From contig QANU01070688.1 in the NCBI GenBank assembly GCA_003254905.1, positions 437,833 through 501,832 on the forward strand: 64,000 bases of DNA. The letters run 5' to 3'. Position 1 is the first letter of the stretch. Each line of letters begins with the position of its first letter. The stretch is from Nissolia schottii (taxonomy: Eukaryota; Streptophyta; Magnoliopsida; Fabales; Fabaceae). Positions 12,191 through 25,330 of the stretch are shown here, one piece after another. A program made the translations under genes and the position numbers. The notes under the pieces are model-generated. The model did no database searches, was not told where the DNA came from, and worked only from the letters and a program-made list of their open reading frames with translations.

Positions 12191-15100
12191 CTATGATCTC
12201 ACTAATTCCCAATCTTCCTTAGACATGTCACGAAATTCGACGGATCCATCCTCAAACATGATCTGCAAACGTAAATGCATATTCACATTTGAACGCATTG
12301 CTCCTCTAAATAATCAAAGTCCGACGAAAGAATTCCTTACCGTGTGCCTTTTGGAATATTCATCGAACCTTTTAATAATCCCAAACCTGGACATTATGAG
12401 TAAAAAAGATTATGGTTTAACTTATGAAGTAAACATGATGAAGAACAAGGAATTCAAATAATTGTAAGATTGACATAGAAACATATTACAATTCGAAAAC
12501 GCATAATTTAAAGAGTAAATCAACATTTTAGTCCCTCAAAGAACTGGGTATTAACATATTGATCCTTTAAAAAAAAAAATCACGTACACATTAATCCTTG
12601 GGAGGGACTAATATGTTGAAAACCAAAGCCTACTATAGGGACTAATGTATGTGATTTTTCTTTCAGGAACCAATCTCTTAACATCCATTCTTTCATGGAC
12701 TAAAATGTAGTTTGACTCTAATTTAAATATACCTCACGTTGTCAAGGTGTTTTATCATAATAACTTCACCAATGCAATTGTGTGAGCACTTTGATCGGCC
12801 AACATGAGAACTTCCTGACGAGTCGAGCACAATAGAGAAAAATAGGGTTTTGTAAATAAAAAATTAATAAATGATAGACATACGATAGCAGGTTTCAATT
12901 TTAGAACATGTTTTCTTTCAGAAGAAAAACCAATATGAGATAAAATGAAGAGCCTTAAACAAGCTTACCTATATGCAAACCTCCATTCTGATAAACCTTT
13001 CCAAACAAAATGCCCAGAGTTAGTCAAAAAGAAAGATCTACATAAATTATAGTGAAGATATTTTACATAATAAAATAAAAAACCAGTAATTGAGTTAATT
13101 ACTTAAGGCCCATTCAGTTGGATGCAATGGGAAATGAAATGGATGCATAGAATATCCAGCAACATCTTTAGAGTGTGAATGACCATTCTATAAAATGAAC
13201 GGATGGTTATTACCTATTTAAAGGTATGGTATCCCCATGCCACTCCCGTGTAAATTGTTGTAACTATTATTACGCCTTAATACATAGTCAAACCAAAAAG
13301 TTCATCTAAATAACCAAAACTGCTATGTTCTTAAAGCAAAAAAATAGTATAAATAATCAAAACTGACACATTGACATTGACAATTCAATTTAAGATTCTA
13401 AGTTCCAAAAATAGTCTTTACAACAACAACAACAAAGGGTAGGGTAGGCTACACGCATCAAACAAGGACATTGAACATTAAAAGCAAAAAAGGCCTTTTC
13501 TTTCCCCTTCGATATGTCAGTAATCTCATTTTATGGTAATGTAATCTAAATTGAGAAATCATATCAACATATTTGTAAATGTCAATTATAAGTCATTCAA
13601 CAAATATGTGTGGATATAGCACAATTCATCCCTTGCAAAATTTCCAGAAAAATTACGATAAAAAAAAAATTAAAATTACGAAAATTACAAAGTAGATGAT
13701 GAAAAACTGACATACTAACTATTTAATCTGAGGAAGTATATTTATCACCAAATTCAAAAGCATTAGCTCACAACAAGGATAAAACATTATTCAGTTTAAT
13801 CTAATACTTCGATATAAATGAATATCCCTGCAGACAAATATCTATTCTGGATAGAAATGGTATTTGTGAGGAGATAAGCCACCTTAGATGCAAATAATTT
13901 CAATGCAGCATCTGAAGAAACTTTAGGCTTGGTAGGTCGGACGCCAAGCTTACGCCTGCAACCACTAGCACCACAGTGGCATTCTTGATCTGCACCAAAT
14001 TGAACAAACCTGCTAATTGCTATATGGTTAGAATCCAGCATAATTGCCACAGTTAATTTGTTATACTAGCATCTCGGCACATCATAAAAGGAGATTGCAA
14101 AAATACCCACAATAAACAACTTCCACCAGAACATTGTTATATAGAGATAGTGGTTATTTTCAAAAATGTTTAGTACAGAAAAGTGCCAATGCAGCTGCTG
14201 AAAGGATGCAATCAATGGAATCAGTAAGTAATCGTACTGATAGTCATAAGTCAGATGCTCGCCCGCCCTTATGTCACGAGTTGCAAATATACCAATTCTT
14301 GTTTCACCATCCATTATCCTTAAGAGGTGAAACAAAAGAAAAACACATTAGATAAATTACCTAATTTTGCAACAGTGATTTGGACAAAATACCTAACATT
14401 GCTACATGATTGTATGACCAAAGAAAAATTTAGCCTACCATTTCTGCATCTCAGTATTAGGACAGCAACTATGATTGATATATCTTGATTTATTCCCTTT
14501 ATATGTTGCATCAATCACCATATCTCGGTTGATTTCACATAAGTAGAAGTTTGTCTCCCCACGAAGTTTCATGTTCCACAGCCTTTCTTCACATGTTTTG
14601 TCGTCAATGACTGGCAGAAAGAGGTAACGTCCAATAGGTTTTAAATAATATAAATATTTGAAGTTTTTTTTTTTTTTAAATGAATGTCGATAGGCAAAAA
14701 GGATTACAAACTTTCTCCGACATATTCAATGACAAATTCTCCTTGGTGAACATCTTCTTCTGCCACGATTCCATAACCACACTTCTCAGTCTACATAAAA
14801 TACCTTAAAACTAAGTAATGCTAAATATAAATAATATAAGAGAAAAGTAAGAGCACTACTTCAAATAAACCAGCAAGAAAAAGAGCAGTAAAACGTGTTG
14901 GAGGCAAAGCATGACAGAGGAGAAGTGATGATGGCAAAAGGTAGTGGAAAACAAGGAAAGCAGAATAAGAGAATATAACTATAGTTTCCCTTAACTGCAG
15001 TTAAACTTTATGACCAAATTTTTTTATTAGTATATTTAGCAACAATGTGAAAGAATATGAACTTCTAAGAATCTCTAGACAAAAAGTGAAGAATGAAACC

Positions 15101-18100
15101 TACCTACTGCAATAATTATGACATGGATTGCAAATTGCAATGGGAATACAAATGCAAGGTGGAAATGTTAGCACATGTAAAGTAAAAAAAAAAAAAATGG
15201 ATTACCCTGGTAAATATAGTGAGTGAGCAAGCCAAAAAAAAAGGCAAACATTACTTGGACAAAGTTCCAACGCCTATGAACTGAAAACTGATGTTTGTAT
15301 GAAACCAGAAATACATTTGCAAAAGCAAAAATATCTTAAGCCTTTCATAGTGTTAGCAGGATGGAAAATAAACTGAAAAATTCTAACAGAGAAAACACTG
15401 AAAGAAACTTGCATTATAAACAGACCAAAAGAATCTGAGCCAGAGGCTTATACCTGAACCAATTTCATTTTTTTAATGGGCCGTTGATGGAATGGTTTGT
15501 TAAGACAGGAACCCTCACATTTACAGCCTGAAGAGCAGCAAGACAGAAGCATCCTATAGGATAGTCAACATAATGAATGAATAAATAATAATATTACTTC
15601 AAATATCTATTGATTTCTTTGCACCTGTAATTTGCATACAGAAAGCAGAAAGTTTTTCCAATTAATTGACTACACAGTCAATGCTAGGTGCACCAGCAGA
15701 ATCTAGCAACAAGAAATTTACAGTTTGGACATGGCATCAAGACCGTCAGTTCAATCCATCAGGACCAACCACCAGATAGCCATATATTTGATTATTAACA
15801 AATAAAGAATCCATACCCAGAGAACGATGTTTATCATTAATCTCACTTAACATATGGCCCGTTTGGATTGGCTTCTAAACAAAGCACTTATTATAAAAAT
15901 AACAAGTGTTAAAATACAATTTAAAAAAAGTAATTTTTTAAAAACAATGTAAATTACCACTTTTTTTTTTCTAAGTTTGGAAGGTTCTACTTCTTAAAAA
16001 AGTGGAAGAAGGTGCGATTTTTAGTAAAATCACCTTGTAATTGTAAACTAAACCTCTTAATAAAAAAGCTATACTTCAAAATATAACTAATATAAATACT
16101 TTTTTTTAAGCCAATCCAAACGGGCCCTTGTTCTATTCAACCAATACATAAATATATAACTTATTGGAAGCCAAGGAGAATGGTAATAGCTTCCAGCCAA
16201 GGAACAAATTTTTACAAGGTATTATATAAATCTTATGCAACCAACTGATCAAGTTACACCACCCCATTTCAAACTAATTGGGAAGGGTCTGACAGATATG
16301 CAAAAGTTTGTAGGTCGTGCTCAGCATAGGAAAAAAATTTTCCATTCTCATGGGCAGTTCAACAATATGAGTAATAACAATACAAAAACCAAGGGTGAAA
16401 ATAAAGACGCTGTGTCTTAACTATCAAAGTGAAATTGACTAACTATCAAAGTGTATTTCTTATTCAGTTATTTGGTAAACCCAAACAAGTCATTTCTCTG
16501 ACCCTGAATGAGAGCACATAATCACATATCAGAAGGAGTCCAACTCAATCTGTACATTAACTCTTTTAAACAACATTATTTCAGGTAACTGGATGACATC
16601 TTTCTGCATTGTAATATATGCCTTTTCCTTAAATTGCTATGATAAACTTCCATTAAAATATTCGTTTCTTGCTTTTCCCAAAATACCATGTAAACCTTCT
16701 CCACATAGTTTTCATAAGTTTCACAAAAAATGAAAGTAATCAAATCAATATTTCAGACAGTGATACCACATCACCAACGTGCAACTTGCACTCATTAAGG
16801 TATACTATTCAGTAAGATTATTTAGAACAGTAAAGGCATGCCATAAACATACGAGAAATGCTACAAAGCACATACACATGGAACATCGCCTATCTATCTG
16901 GTGGACGTTAAAATAGAACAAGATATCAAACAGTGAGGCGTTCCTAACTGACATGCCAAAAAGAACATGTGAAAGCCAAACAATACCAGATCAACGGGAT
17001 ATTTAACATCACGATCTCCCAGTAGTTATTTATAGATAAGTTTAAATTTTTTAAGATCATCAAGGCATATAGAAAACTATATTTCTACAGTTCAGATGAA
17101 AATACTTACCCACACTGGCAATCTTTACCGCATACACTAGAAGATCCAGGCGATGGAGTACAAGAACAAAATATACCATCATCTTCAAGCCTTTTTTTGA
17201 CCTTTTTCGTCCGATATATATCTTAAATTTATAAGAACCAACAAAATTATATTTAAAGCTAAAGAATCAAATACTTCACAACGTATAAGGAAATGTTCAC
17301 AACTTACAATTTCAATTAGCTGGGTTCTCATACACAATAACATTCATAAGAATCAAAGAAAAACTCCAAGAACTGAAAATATGAATAAGGCAATGGAAAA
17401 CAAAGACTATACCGTAACTGAACTACATAGAAGACATAGTATAGTAGTATACACATTGCTGAACAACACTAGAAGGATACTGCGTTTTATAGAGGTATAT
17501 TGCATTGACTTCCACTTGTTAAACCAGTCTGGAAGTTCAAAGTCAACAGGTTCCCCAATCTCCTTCACCAACTTGTCAAATACAGATCCTATACGCGTTT
17601 GCTCAGAATTCTATAACACAAAAAAATAAGGAACTCAACAGCAGCCCAAAGTCATTGAAAATAGAAATCTGCAATGGCCACACACTGATTGAAATCTTCA
17701 AAAACATAGTAACGAAAGACTACTCTGACTTATAAAGGTAAAGCTTATTAGAAGAAAGACCCTATCAAAAAGTCAAAATAAAGTTATTAATTAAAAAGGC
17801 CATCAAAATATATGACGAGCAGAAACCAACTTAAAGAAAACCAAGTATGAGCTCCTCCAACAACTTCAGCCACAAACAGTTCCCACAAGCAAATGGTGCT
17901 AACAATGCTGCAGCCCTTTGAACGAAACTATTTTCCTTTGTGTCACAAGCTCACAATTCACAAAGTCGGGATAAGGGATCTTCCACCTAGATCCCAGTTC
18001 TTAAAGAGACAGGAAACGTCTCAGAAAATTCAGAGTAAATTACTAATTTGAAATCAAATGAAAAGAAAAGGACAAAGAAAATTTGTACTCTTTTGCTCAC

Positions 18101-18324
18101 TGTCAACTTTACAGAGTGAGACACATGCATGAAACAAGTAATGGAAAATTCATGTATACCAAACTCCTAATCATTTTGCCAGGGGAATAGAAATTTAAAT
18201 AAACTCTCACTAGTCATTAACTATGTCATATAGAGTCCAAAGACATCCGACAATGAAAACATAGCTAAATCCTAAAGAGAAGAACTATTCAAAGGTATTA
18301 TGATACCTTCTTCATGGCAGGCAT
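12191..18324 (-). CDS. ASHH3: SET-domain histone-lysine methyltransferase, ASHH3/ASHH4-like
   Basis: Twelve coding exons on the minus strand: 18307-18324, 17481-17610, 17110-17221, 15454-15553, 14712-14790, 14439-14610, 14238-14318, 13883-14009, 12969-12996, 12733-12814, 12341-12386 and 12191-12262 (stop TAG). Every junction is GT-AG and in frame, giving 348 aa, close to the recalled Arabidopsis ASHH3 length. The start reads MPAMKK, like the Arabidopsis protein. Residues about 66-115 form the Cys-rich AWS domain, and about 117-235 the SET domain, with catalytic NHSC at 192-195 and LTYDYQ at 226-231. The post-SET motif CHCGASGC is at 241-248. The C-terminus keeps FGIIKRFDEYSKRH and MSKEDWEL. 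It belongs to the ASH1-related group of nuclear H3 methyltransferases, often linked to H3K36; its substrate here is inferred. ASHH3 and ASHH4 cannot be told apart from this sequence alone. All key residues are intact. Confidence 0.92.
12513..12718. mobile_element. Mutator-type MITE in intron 10 of the methyltransferase gene
   Basis: The ends are inverted copies, GAGTAAATCAACATTTTAG on the left and CTAAAATGTAGTTTGACTC on the right, and most of the element folds back on itself. A perfect 9-bp target duplication TAATTTAAA flanks it (12504-12512 and 12719-12727). Nine-bp duplications with long inverted ends are typical of Mutator-like MITEs. It sits 14 nt inside the intron from the donor of exon 10. 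Confidence 0.8.
15856..16126. mobile_element. MITE in intron 3 of the methyltransferase gene
   Basis: A 19-bp perfect terminal inverted repeat, GGCCCGTTTGGATTGGCTT, is at 15856-15874 and inverted at 16108-16126. The inside is AT-rich and non-coding. GGCCCGTTTGG ends are common among plant hAT- or PIF-type MITEs. No clear target-site duplication is visible, so the superfamily is open. Confidence 0.7.
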
Positions 18325-19990
18325 GGCCGTTGATAGAGTACTGGATAAGCAATTCTATTTGATTAGCTTGGACCTCAGTTTCTCAATAGATGCTGAAACC
18401 ATTAATCTGATATCAAAAATCAAAACCTCAGTTTCTCAAAATCCAGACAGAAGACTTACTTCATTCCTTCAAAAACATACTCAGCCTACAACATGAAGAA
18501 CAATTTGTCAGTCACTGTGAAGTGGAAAGAGTATCTCAATGTTGAGGTACCAAAATCAACAAATTAAATCTACATCTTCAATCACACATGTGCACAAATA
18601 GGTTTTCTTACACTATGCGTATAAATGTAAAGACAAATAGACATCACACGGCTTGAGAACGGTAAACCGAACTCTCCTCTTGGTGTCACCATCTCACTCA
18701 CCAAGTTTGAATCCAATGTGCTACATTTTTTTTCCGAAGATTTCAATTAGAGGCATAAACCCAAACGAGGGCAAGCAATTATAGAGGAGAGTAAACCGTT
18801 GAGGCTCCCCAATGCTCGGCTTATACAGGTCATGCCTCATTATAAAACCCTTGGGAAAACCCATTGGGATAAAACCTAAGAGAGGGAAAAGAATACAATA
18901 ATGAATAACCCATATAATTTAAGGTCATTAGCTAGCAACATAACATAATTACAAACAAATGATTCTTAAGACATCAACTCTTTCCATAACCCATACTAAT
19001 CTTTCTATATTTATCAACAGCCCGTAGACAGCCTAAAGCCACCTAACTCAAATGGAGGAACCAAAGAAGAGTAGATATACAGCAGCAACTAAATGTTCCA
19101 GACCAGAAAAGAGCCAAGCAGCAGCAAGGAAATCCAACCACATGTTGCAACCCCCAATAAGAGATATTAGAGTCCACATCTTATACAAACACAATCCCAC
19201 CCATCATCATCAGTTGTGATCAAAAGGCACCATATCAACATAGTGCAAGTATTTTCAATCAAAATTTATGCCACAAGAATTTTCCCATTTCAATCACCAA
19301 ACTCAAGCTTGAATCTTATGTGTTCCATTTCCTCAATCTAACCATCATTCACTAAGACACGTCTAAGATATCTAAACCAGGCAACTTGGGAAATAAAGCA
19401 ACGCTCTATTTTCACCACCAAAACAATAACTTGTGTCTACCTGATTTTTCATTCCATGTATATGCTCCCTCTAACTCCTGCTGCTTAACCGAATATCATT
19501 TGATTCCAAAACTTCTCTCAGCAACCGCTTAATACATTTCCAGAACACAAACCAAAACTCCCTCTTAAAAAAAATTAAAAATTAAATTTTTAGTTTTCCC
19601 TTCTTCTCTTTCTAACTCAATTCAAACAGAGTTTGTGGGAAACCGGTACGAGAAACTTGAATTGTAGAAAGTACCAGTACCACGTTCGTCAAAAAATATT
19701 TTTTGGCGAAAACCCATGAATGTTATTCCTGAATGCTAGTGACTACAAGTCAATAAACTTTAAAAACAACAGGAAGAAAAAAAAAAAGGGGGGGAACCAG
19801 CCAAATTGGGCACAACCCAAAAGAGAAATTCTCAACAATAGTTTGAGAGTGAGAGAGAACCTGCAAGTTCGAGAGCGGGAACCACAGCGGCTGAAGAGGA
19901 AGAGTTACTCCGAATGCATGTATTTTGTATTCGGTGCGGTAATTCTTAGCTGGAAAATCGGGAACTGAAGGACAAGGAGTCGATCAATAG
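18325..19990 (-). promoter_or_regulatory. Probable 5' UTR with intron(s) and promoter of the methyltransferase gene
   Basis: No coding exon was found upstream of ATG 18324. On the minus strand, 19790-19960 looks like a GC-richer leader ending in a possible donor (GCAG|GTTCTC), which would make the interval down to the first coding exon a 5' UTR intron. This is an inference from base composition and splice-like words; a cDNA would decide it. Confidence 0.35.
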
Positions 19991-22780
19991 GGAAGGATTT
20001 GAATTTAATTTGACTTTATTATACTAACAAATTAAAAAGAAAAAAAGGTAGAATCTTGGGTTACTATACTATTATCTTGGGCTAATTTACATTTCCACTC
20101 TAATAGTTCCCCCAACTTAAAAAGTGATATGTTATTATACAAACTTTATCCCATGCTAAAAAAAAAAAAATAGTTAGATTATTCAATGAGGTAATATAGC
20201 AAGGATTACTTAAGGTAATCCAGTAGGGTATTAATCCTAAACTCTTTAAAAAATGTCATTTAACTCTTGAAAAGTATATACTCCTTAAAAAATAGAGAAA
20301 TGATTTAGTTTCTACAATTTATTTATTTAGCCGAATTATCTTTTTACCATCTTCATGATAATTATGTCCAAAAAAAAAAACTCCATGATAACACTTGGCA
20401 ATTTAGGAGTAAAATAAGAATAAAAAATAATATTATTGTCAAGTGTCATATGTATAAAAGTTGTTAGAAGAATAATTTGATTTATAAATGAGGAGATTCA
20501 AGCATTTTTTTTTATATATATCATTCTCATATTTATTCAAATTTTAAAAAGATAAATAGAGTGCATTCATTCATAAGAAGAAAAACAAATACAATTCAAT
20601 CCAAAAAAAACCTAGAAAAGATAAAGTGGTGGATTCTTAGATATATCAAAGGCACAAGTCATATGAAGATGCTAGAGAAAGAAAAAAAAAATTAAAGTAA
20701 ACAAACAATAAAAAGTGTTAGATAAAGAAAAGAAAAAAAAAAACTTGGGGCGGATGGCATTTTCGCACAAGTCTTATGAGAAATTAGGGAATTGAAATTT
20801 ATTGAGTAAAAATTCACAAAAGTTTCCCATTATAATGACCTAAAAATCGTTATTTACCTACAAGGTAGTAGTTCTCATTCGAAAGCCTTTTAAGAAACAT
20901 TTTTCATAAAAATATGCATTTTAAACTTAAAATAAAACAAACTAAAACATTTTTTCTTAATAAACATAAATAAACTCTTTACAATAAACATAAATATATA
21001 CATGTATTATATGTGGAGAGTCCGAAGATCTTGTCAGTATACAATTGGAGCACTTTAAACATTGACTCAATTACAAATTAAAATAAAGTCTAACATAGTT
21101 AGTAATAGTGGTCATTTTTGTCATCCATTAGAAAGTTGTAGAGAAGGAGTAATTGTTGGCGCCTATCTTTGAAATATAAAATTTTAAATTTAGAAAATTA
21201 TTCAGAACGTGGAGCCAATAGAGAAGAGCCTGGCAATTACAAGGAACGTGTACACACTTTAGAGAGGTGGTTTACGAGATTTCCGCTAATTAAATGGAGT
21301 GAAGTGGAGACGCAGGAGCAAGTGTCAACCACTCGGTGGATACGTGGCGAGCATGCATGAAAACCCTGATGTATATAAATAGGATGCGCGAGGATGAATT
21401 AAGGGGGAAGAAAATACTTGTGAATTCTCACACACTCATATATGTCCTAGGCGACATTTCGAGTTTAGGAGAAGAATTATGTAATTTCCTTTTCACTTGT
21501 TTCTGTCTTTTGATTCCATAGGGTTCCATTCTATTTCTTGTACTTTATTTGTTGTTCATCAATTTATTATTGCATTTATACAATATCCAAGGTTATTCAA
21601 ATTATTCTTCATTGTTGATAATTTCTATTCTCCTTCAAACTCGCATTTTTACTGAAATGGTCTACATTGACATGGAAATTACTTCATAATCCCTTTCTTA
21701 TAAAAGCCTTATTTGATTTTTATGGTGAACAGTCCATAATCATTTATAGACCAAAATTTCCATTAAACACACCCTATGTAAAGGCATTGTTTCTCCACGA
21801 ACAAAATTATTAAACTAGAGCGAATACCCTCACTAGAAGCAGAACCTTCATGCTCTTGAGTGAATTAGCAAGTCTAAGCACTTTGTGAGAGATTCTATTT
21901 GTAAAGGAATGCTAGCATCCCAACTCTCCAAAACTAGCGATCAGGGACTAAAACTTCACACTAAACTTCTTTGCCTTTTATATTTAAATTAAATCTAAAA
22001 TAGATTACTAATTTTAAAAATAAACTAATAGAAAATTATTTATTTACAATTTTCAAAATTAACCTATTAATTAGTGAAAAATTATTAAATTTTCAAATTG
22101 TCTTATTTAAAATTTAAAAGTATTGTATCTTATCTCTTACTTCCTATTTAAATTTCAAAAGCATTTAAATTTTAAAAGCATCTTATCTTATTTCCTATTT
22201 TCTATTTAAATTTTAAAATATGAAAACAAAATCTTGTGTCATCTAAAACCAAAAAATAAAATAATAAAAAATAATAAAATTAAAAATCAAGTACTACAAA
22301 AAGTCAACCTTTTTGTTATAAGGGTCCACTTCAAATTATTTTAGGTACTCTATTATACATTCTAAAGTCATTGAACCTATGGGTCATCACATCCATTTTT
22401 TCCCATTCTACTGAAAATCTCAGACTCTCTCCATCTATAGGGCAGAAAGTGTTCAAAAATGAAAAGAAGAAGCTTTAGGGCATGATATTTTGATTCCATG
22501 AGTTTAACACAAGTACTAAAAAGTGAGAAATGTTTATGGTATTCATTTTGTATTCATTTGAAAGGATGTGAGTTTTAGCGCAACAATAAAGTTTGTGGTC
22601 TGAAAGTCATGAGCACTCTTTATCGTCTTGCAAATATAATGTTGAGTATATTCACTTTTCTCATACTTCATCAAATATGAAGCTCGTATATAGTTAGAAA
22701 ACTTGACCCGATCTACCATTACTTATACAATTTTGGTTCATATGGCTTTGATATATTATTACTCCATGATGTATTACATT
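19991..22780. other. Intergenic, with a possible isolated promoter
   Basis: Mostly AT-rich with no recognisable gene. At 21140-21520 the composition changes: TATATAAATAGG at about 21371-21382 is a good TATA-like box, followed by a less AT-rich leader-like segment. This could be a fragment of an LTR or of a gene start, but no coding sequence follows. The frames at 21169-21521 have no family match I know. Confidence 0.3.
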
Positions 22781-22989
22781 GAAGAGGAATGCTAGGTGAA
22801 AAACAAATTTTGGGGACAATGTATGGCCACCAAACAAAAGTGGGTCCCACCCACAATAAACAAAGAAAAAAATAATGCTCTCATATCTCAATCTATGTTC
22901 TCTCTCTTCTACCTTCACTCTCCCTAATAAATGCGCGCATACCACCACTCCTTTAACTCAAACACTTTTACGCCACTTTCTTTTTCTAG

Positions 22990-23845
22990 TCTTGATGGTT
23001 TATTATTAAATTAAGTAGAGTCATGTTGGTTTTTTTTATTAGTCATGCTAGTTTCTTTTCTTGGACATGTTAGTTTTTCTTGCAGAAACATGTTGGTTTT
23101 TTTTTTTGAATCAAGTTGGCTTTTTTTCAAAACAAAATTAAATTATGTGAAAAACTCGTCCAAGTTGCTATGTTGGTTTCTCTATTTTAACATGTTGGTT
23201 TCTTTTATAGTAGTGTTGGTTTGCTTTTACACAAGTTTAGCTTCTTAAATTAAACAAAATCGTGTTGGTTTCTTTTCTCAAACGTGTTGGTTTCTTTTCT
23301 CGAACGTGTTGGTTTCTTTTTCTGGTCAAGTTGGTTTCTTTTACAGAGTTGAGTTGGCTTCTTTTATTGGACATATTGGTTTCTCTTACCAACTATGTTG
23401 GTTACTTTTTGTAATGATGTTGGTTTATTCCACGAGTATTGTGTACTCGTCATACTACTACTAAGCAATCTTTGTAAACAATCCCTACAAACTAAGAAAG
23501 CAACCTTTGTGAACAAATAAATCAAATTGTGTTCCTTACACTAAAGAATAGATACCAACATCTTAGAATAGAGAAATCAACATTTTAAAATAGAGAAATC
23601 AATAGAGAAACTAGTAAAGATAATGAAGTGATTAATAAATAAAAAAGAAACCAATATAAGTGAACCAACATATATCCTACTATAGAAAATCAACATCTTA
23701 AAATGAAGAAACGAACAGGCTAAGACATAGAAACCAACATGCCAATATAGAGAAACCAACACTGTTGAATCGAGTTAACCAACATCTTAAAACAAAGAAA
23801 CTAACATCTTAACATATACAAACCAACAAACTAAAACAGAAAAAC
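22990..23845. repeat. Inverted arrays of GTTGGTTTCTTTT words
   Basis: From about 23020 to 23430 the plus strand repeats GTTGGTTTCTTTT-like units with variable spacers. From about 23540 to 23845 the same word occurs inverted (AGAAACCAACAT). The two arms face each other around a centre near 23480, giving a large imperfect palindrome. The short frames within are products of the repeat and not genes. It probably is the body of a non-autonomous DNA transposon; outer limits were not established. Confidence 0.65.
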
Positions 23846-24694
23846 AATGAAACTTCAGAAGGAGGAGGAGGAAGAAGGAGGAGGAGAAGGAGAAAGAGGG
23901 ATAACACATACCTATTTCTATATGTGATGTAGTGGGTTGTAGGAACAATGAACTAGTGACGAAGAAATGAAAAACAATGAGGTTTGTTTGTGTTGAGTAC
24001 AACAATTTTGTTTTCTATCTCAAACCCCATACGTTGGTCAGCATGGGAGTTGTTCTTATAGCATTGATGTACATCGAATTGCCATTAAAATTTATATATG
24101 TAGAATTTTGTTTTTAAACTGCAATGCCAAACTCGTAGGAAGTTGGCATTTTTGCATGGTTTATGTTTCTCCGTCTAAGAGCTGTATAGTTTTCCAGAGT
24201 CAAAATCTGACTTGCCAAAATTTTTCTCTTAAATGGCTCACCAACTCCAAATCACCCTGCTGAATAAAACCCACCATCAAAGAAGTAACACTGATATCAA
24301 TTTTTCTCCATCTTCTCTCGTTTTCATATTTCTCCAAGGCAACCACAATCCTCATGTATTCTTCTTCATCACCATCCTTATTATTCTTCATCTCCAAGGC
24401 CTCGGCTACGCGCCTGGCTAAAACAACCCCGTCCTCTAAGGCGCAACACCCAGCTTGGCCAAGGTCAGGAGCCATGGGGTGAAAGGCATCTCCAGCAACA
24501 CAAACGTTGCCTTTGCTTATGTTTCCAAACATGAGCTCCCAGTGATGCCTATATCCCAATGGACATGATAAAACATCATCTAGTTCAGTGTTTTCTATGA
24601 TGGATCTAATATTACTATGTATCTTCTCAAGCTTGCTCAACACAAATTGCTTCAGTTTAACTGGGTCTTTCTCCATCTCCATTTCTGCAACAAC

Positions 24695-24960
24695 CACTAC
24701 TAGAAATTTGACTATTACCGTCGCCATTACCGTCGGTATTTAAGGGTGTTACCGTCGAAAATTATTATTACCGTATGTGTCAATGGTGCAAACGTCATAA
24801 GCCAAATAGCAACCTTTTGCAATGAATCAATCAACCGCTTCGTTCACCGTTGGATCGGGCTGAAACTTTTACAGCAGGTTTGGAACTTGTGATACTTCAA
24901 TCTGGACGGTCGGATCGTCGATACGTTGCCTGAGCAGTGAGAAATTGGCCACGCACAGTA
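24695..24960 (+). mobile_element. CACTA-type transposon end in the last intron of the monooxygenase
   Basis: The sequence CACTACTAGAAATTTG begins 11 nt upstream (on the minus strand) of the acceptor of the last monooxygenase exon. CACTAC(A/T)AGAAA is the classic start of En/Spm-CACTA elements. It is followed by TTACCGTCG words repeated three to four times (24713-24770), as expected of subterminal repeats. The opposite end was not found, probably because of the gap or a deletion. The right limit given is nominal. Confidence 0.55.
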
Positions 24961-25059
24961 ACAGCGAGGTTGGGGTTTTCTGATTCTTTTATTCTCTATT
25001 TCATCATCTTGCCTTGTTCTATTGGCTGATTATTGAGCACGATTGGTGCTGTGATTGAG

Positions 25060-25299
25060 ACTCTCTTGTACCCTTATTTTGATCATAGTGGAGCTTGATT
25101 GACTGGCTTGTGCCCGTGGTTTTTACTTCTCACATTGAGAAGGTTTTCCACGTTAAAATTCCTGTGTCCCTTTTGTGTGTTATTGTTATTGCCATTATTT
25201 GTTATTGCTCCTCATAGATTCTTGCAAGGAAGGGAAATTATTATCCGCTGCATATAGCTCTGATTGAGTTGTCGAATTATTGTGTTGAATTTCCCATCA
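25060..25299 (+). repeat. Copia-like LTR fragment next to the assembly gap
   Basis: The stretch includes CCCGTGGTTTTTACTTCTCA and AAGGTTTTCCACGTTAAAAT, words typical of the R region of plant Ty1/copia LTRs. It runs into the N gap, so its 3' end is unseen. No matching second LTR was found. Confidence 0.5.
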
Positions 25300-25330
25300 N
25301 NNNNNNNNNNNNNNNNNNNNNNNNNNNNNN
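25300..25330. other. Assembly gap (31 N)
   Basis: A run of N within the disrupted monooxygenase locus. Its true length is unknown, and missing monooxygenase exons or transposon sequence may lie here. Confidence 0.99.
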
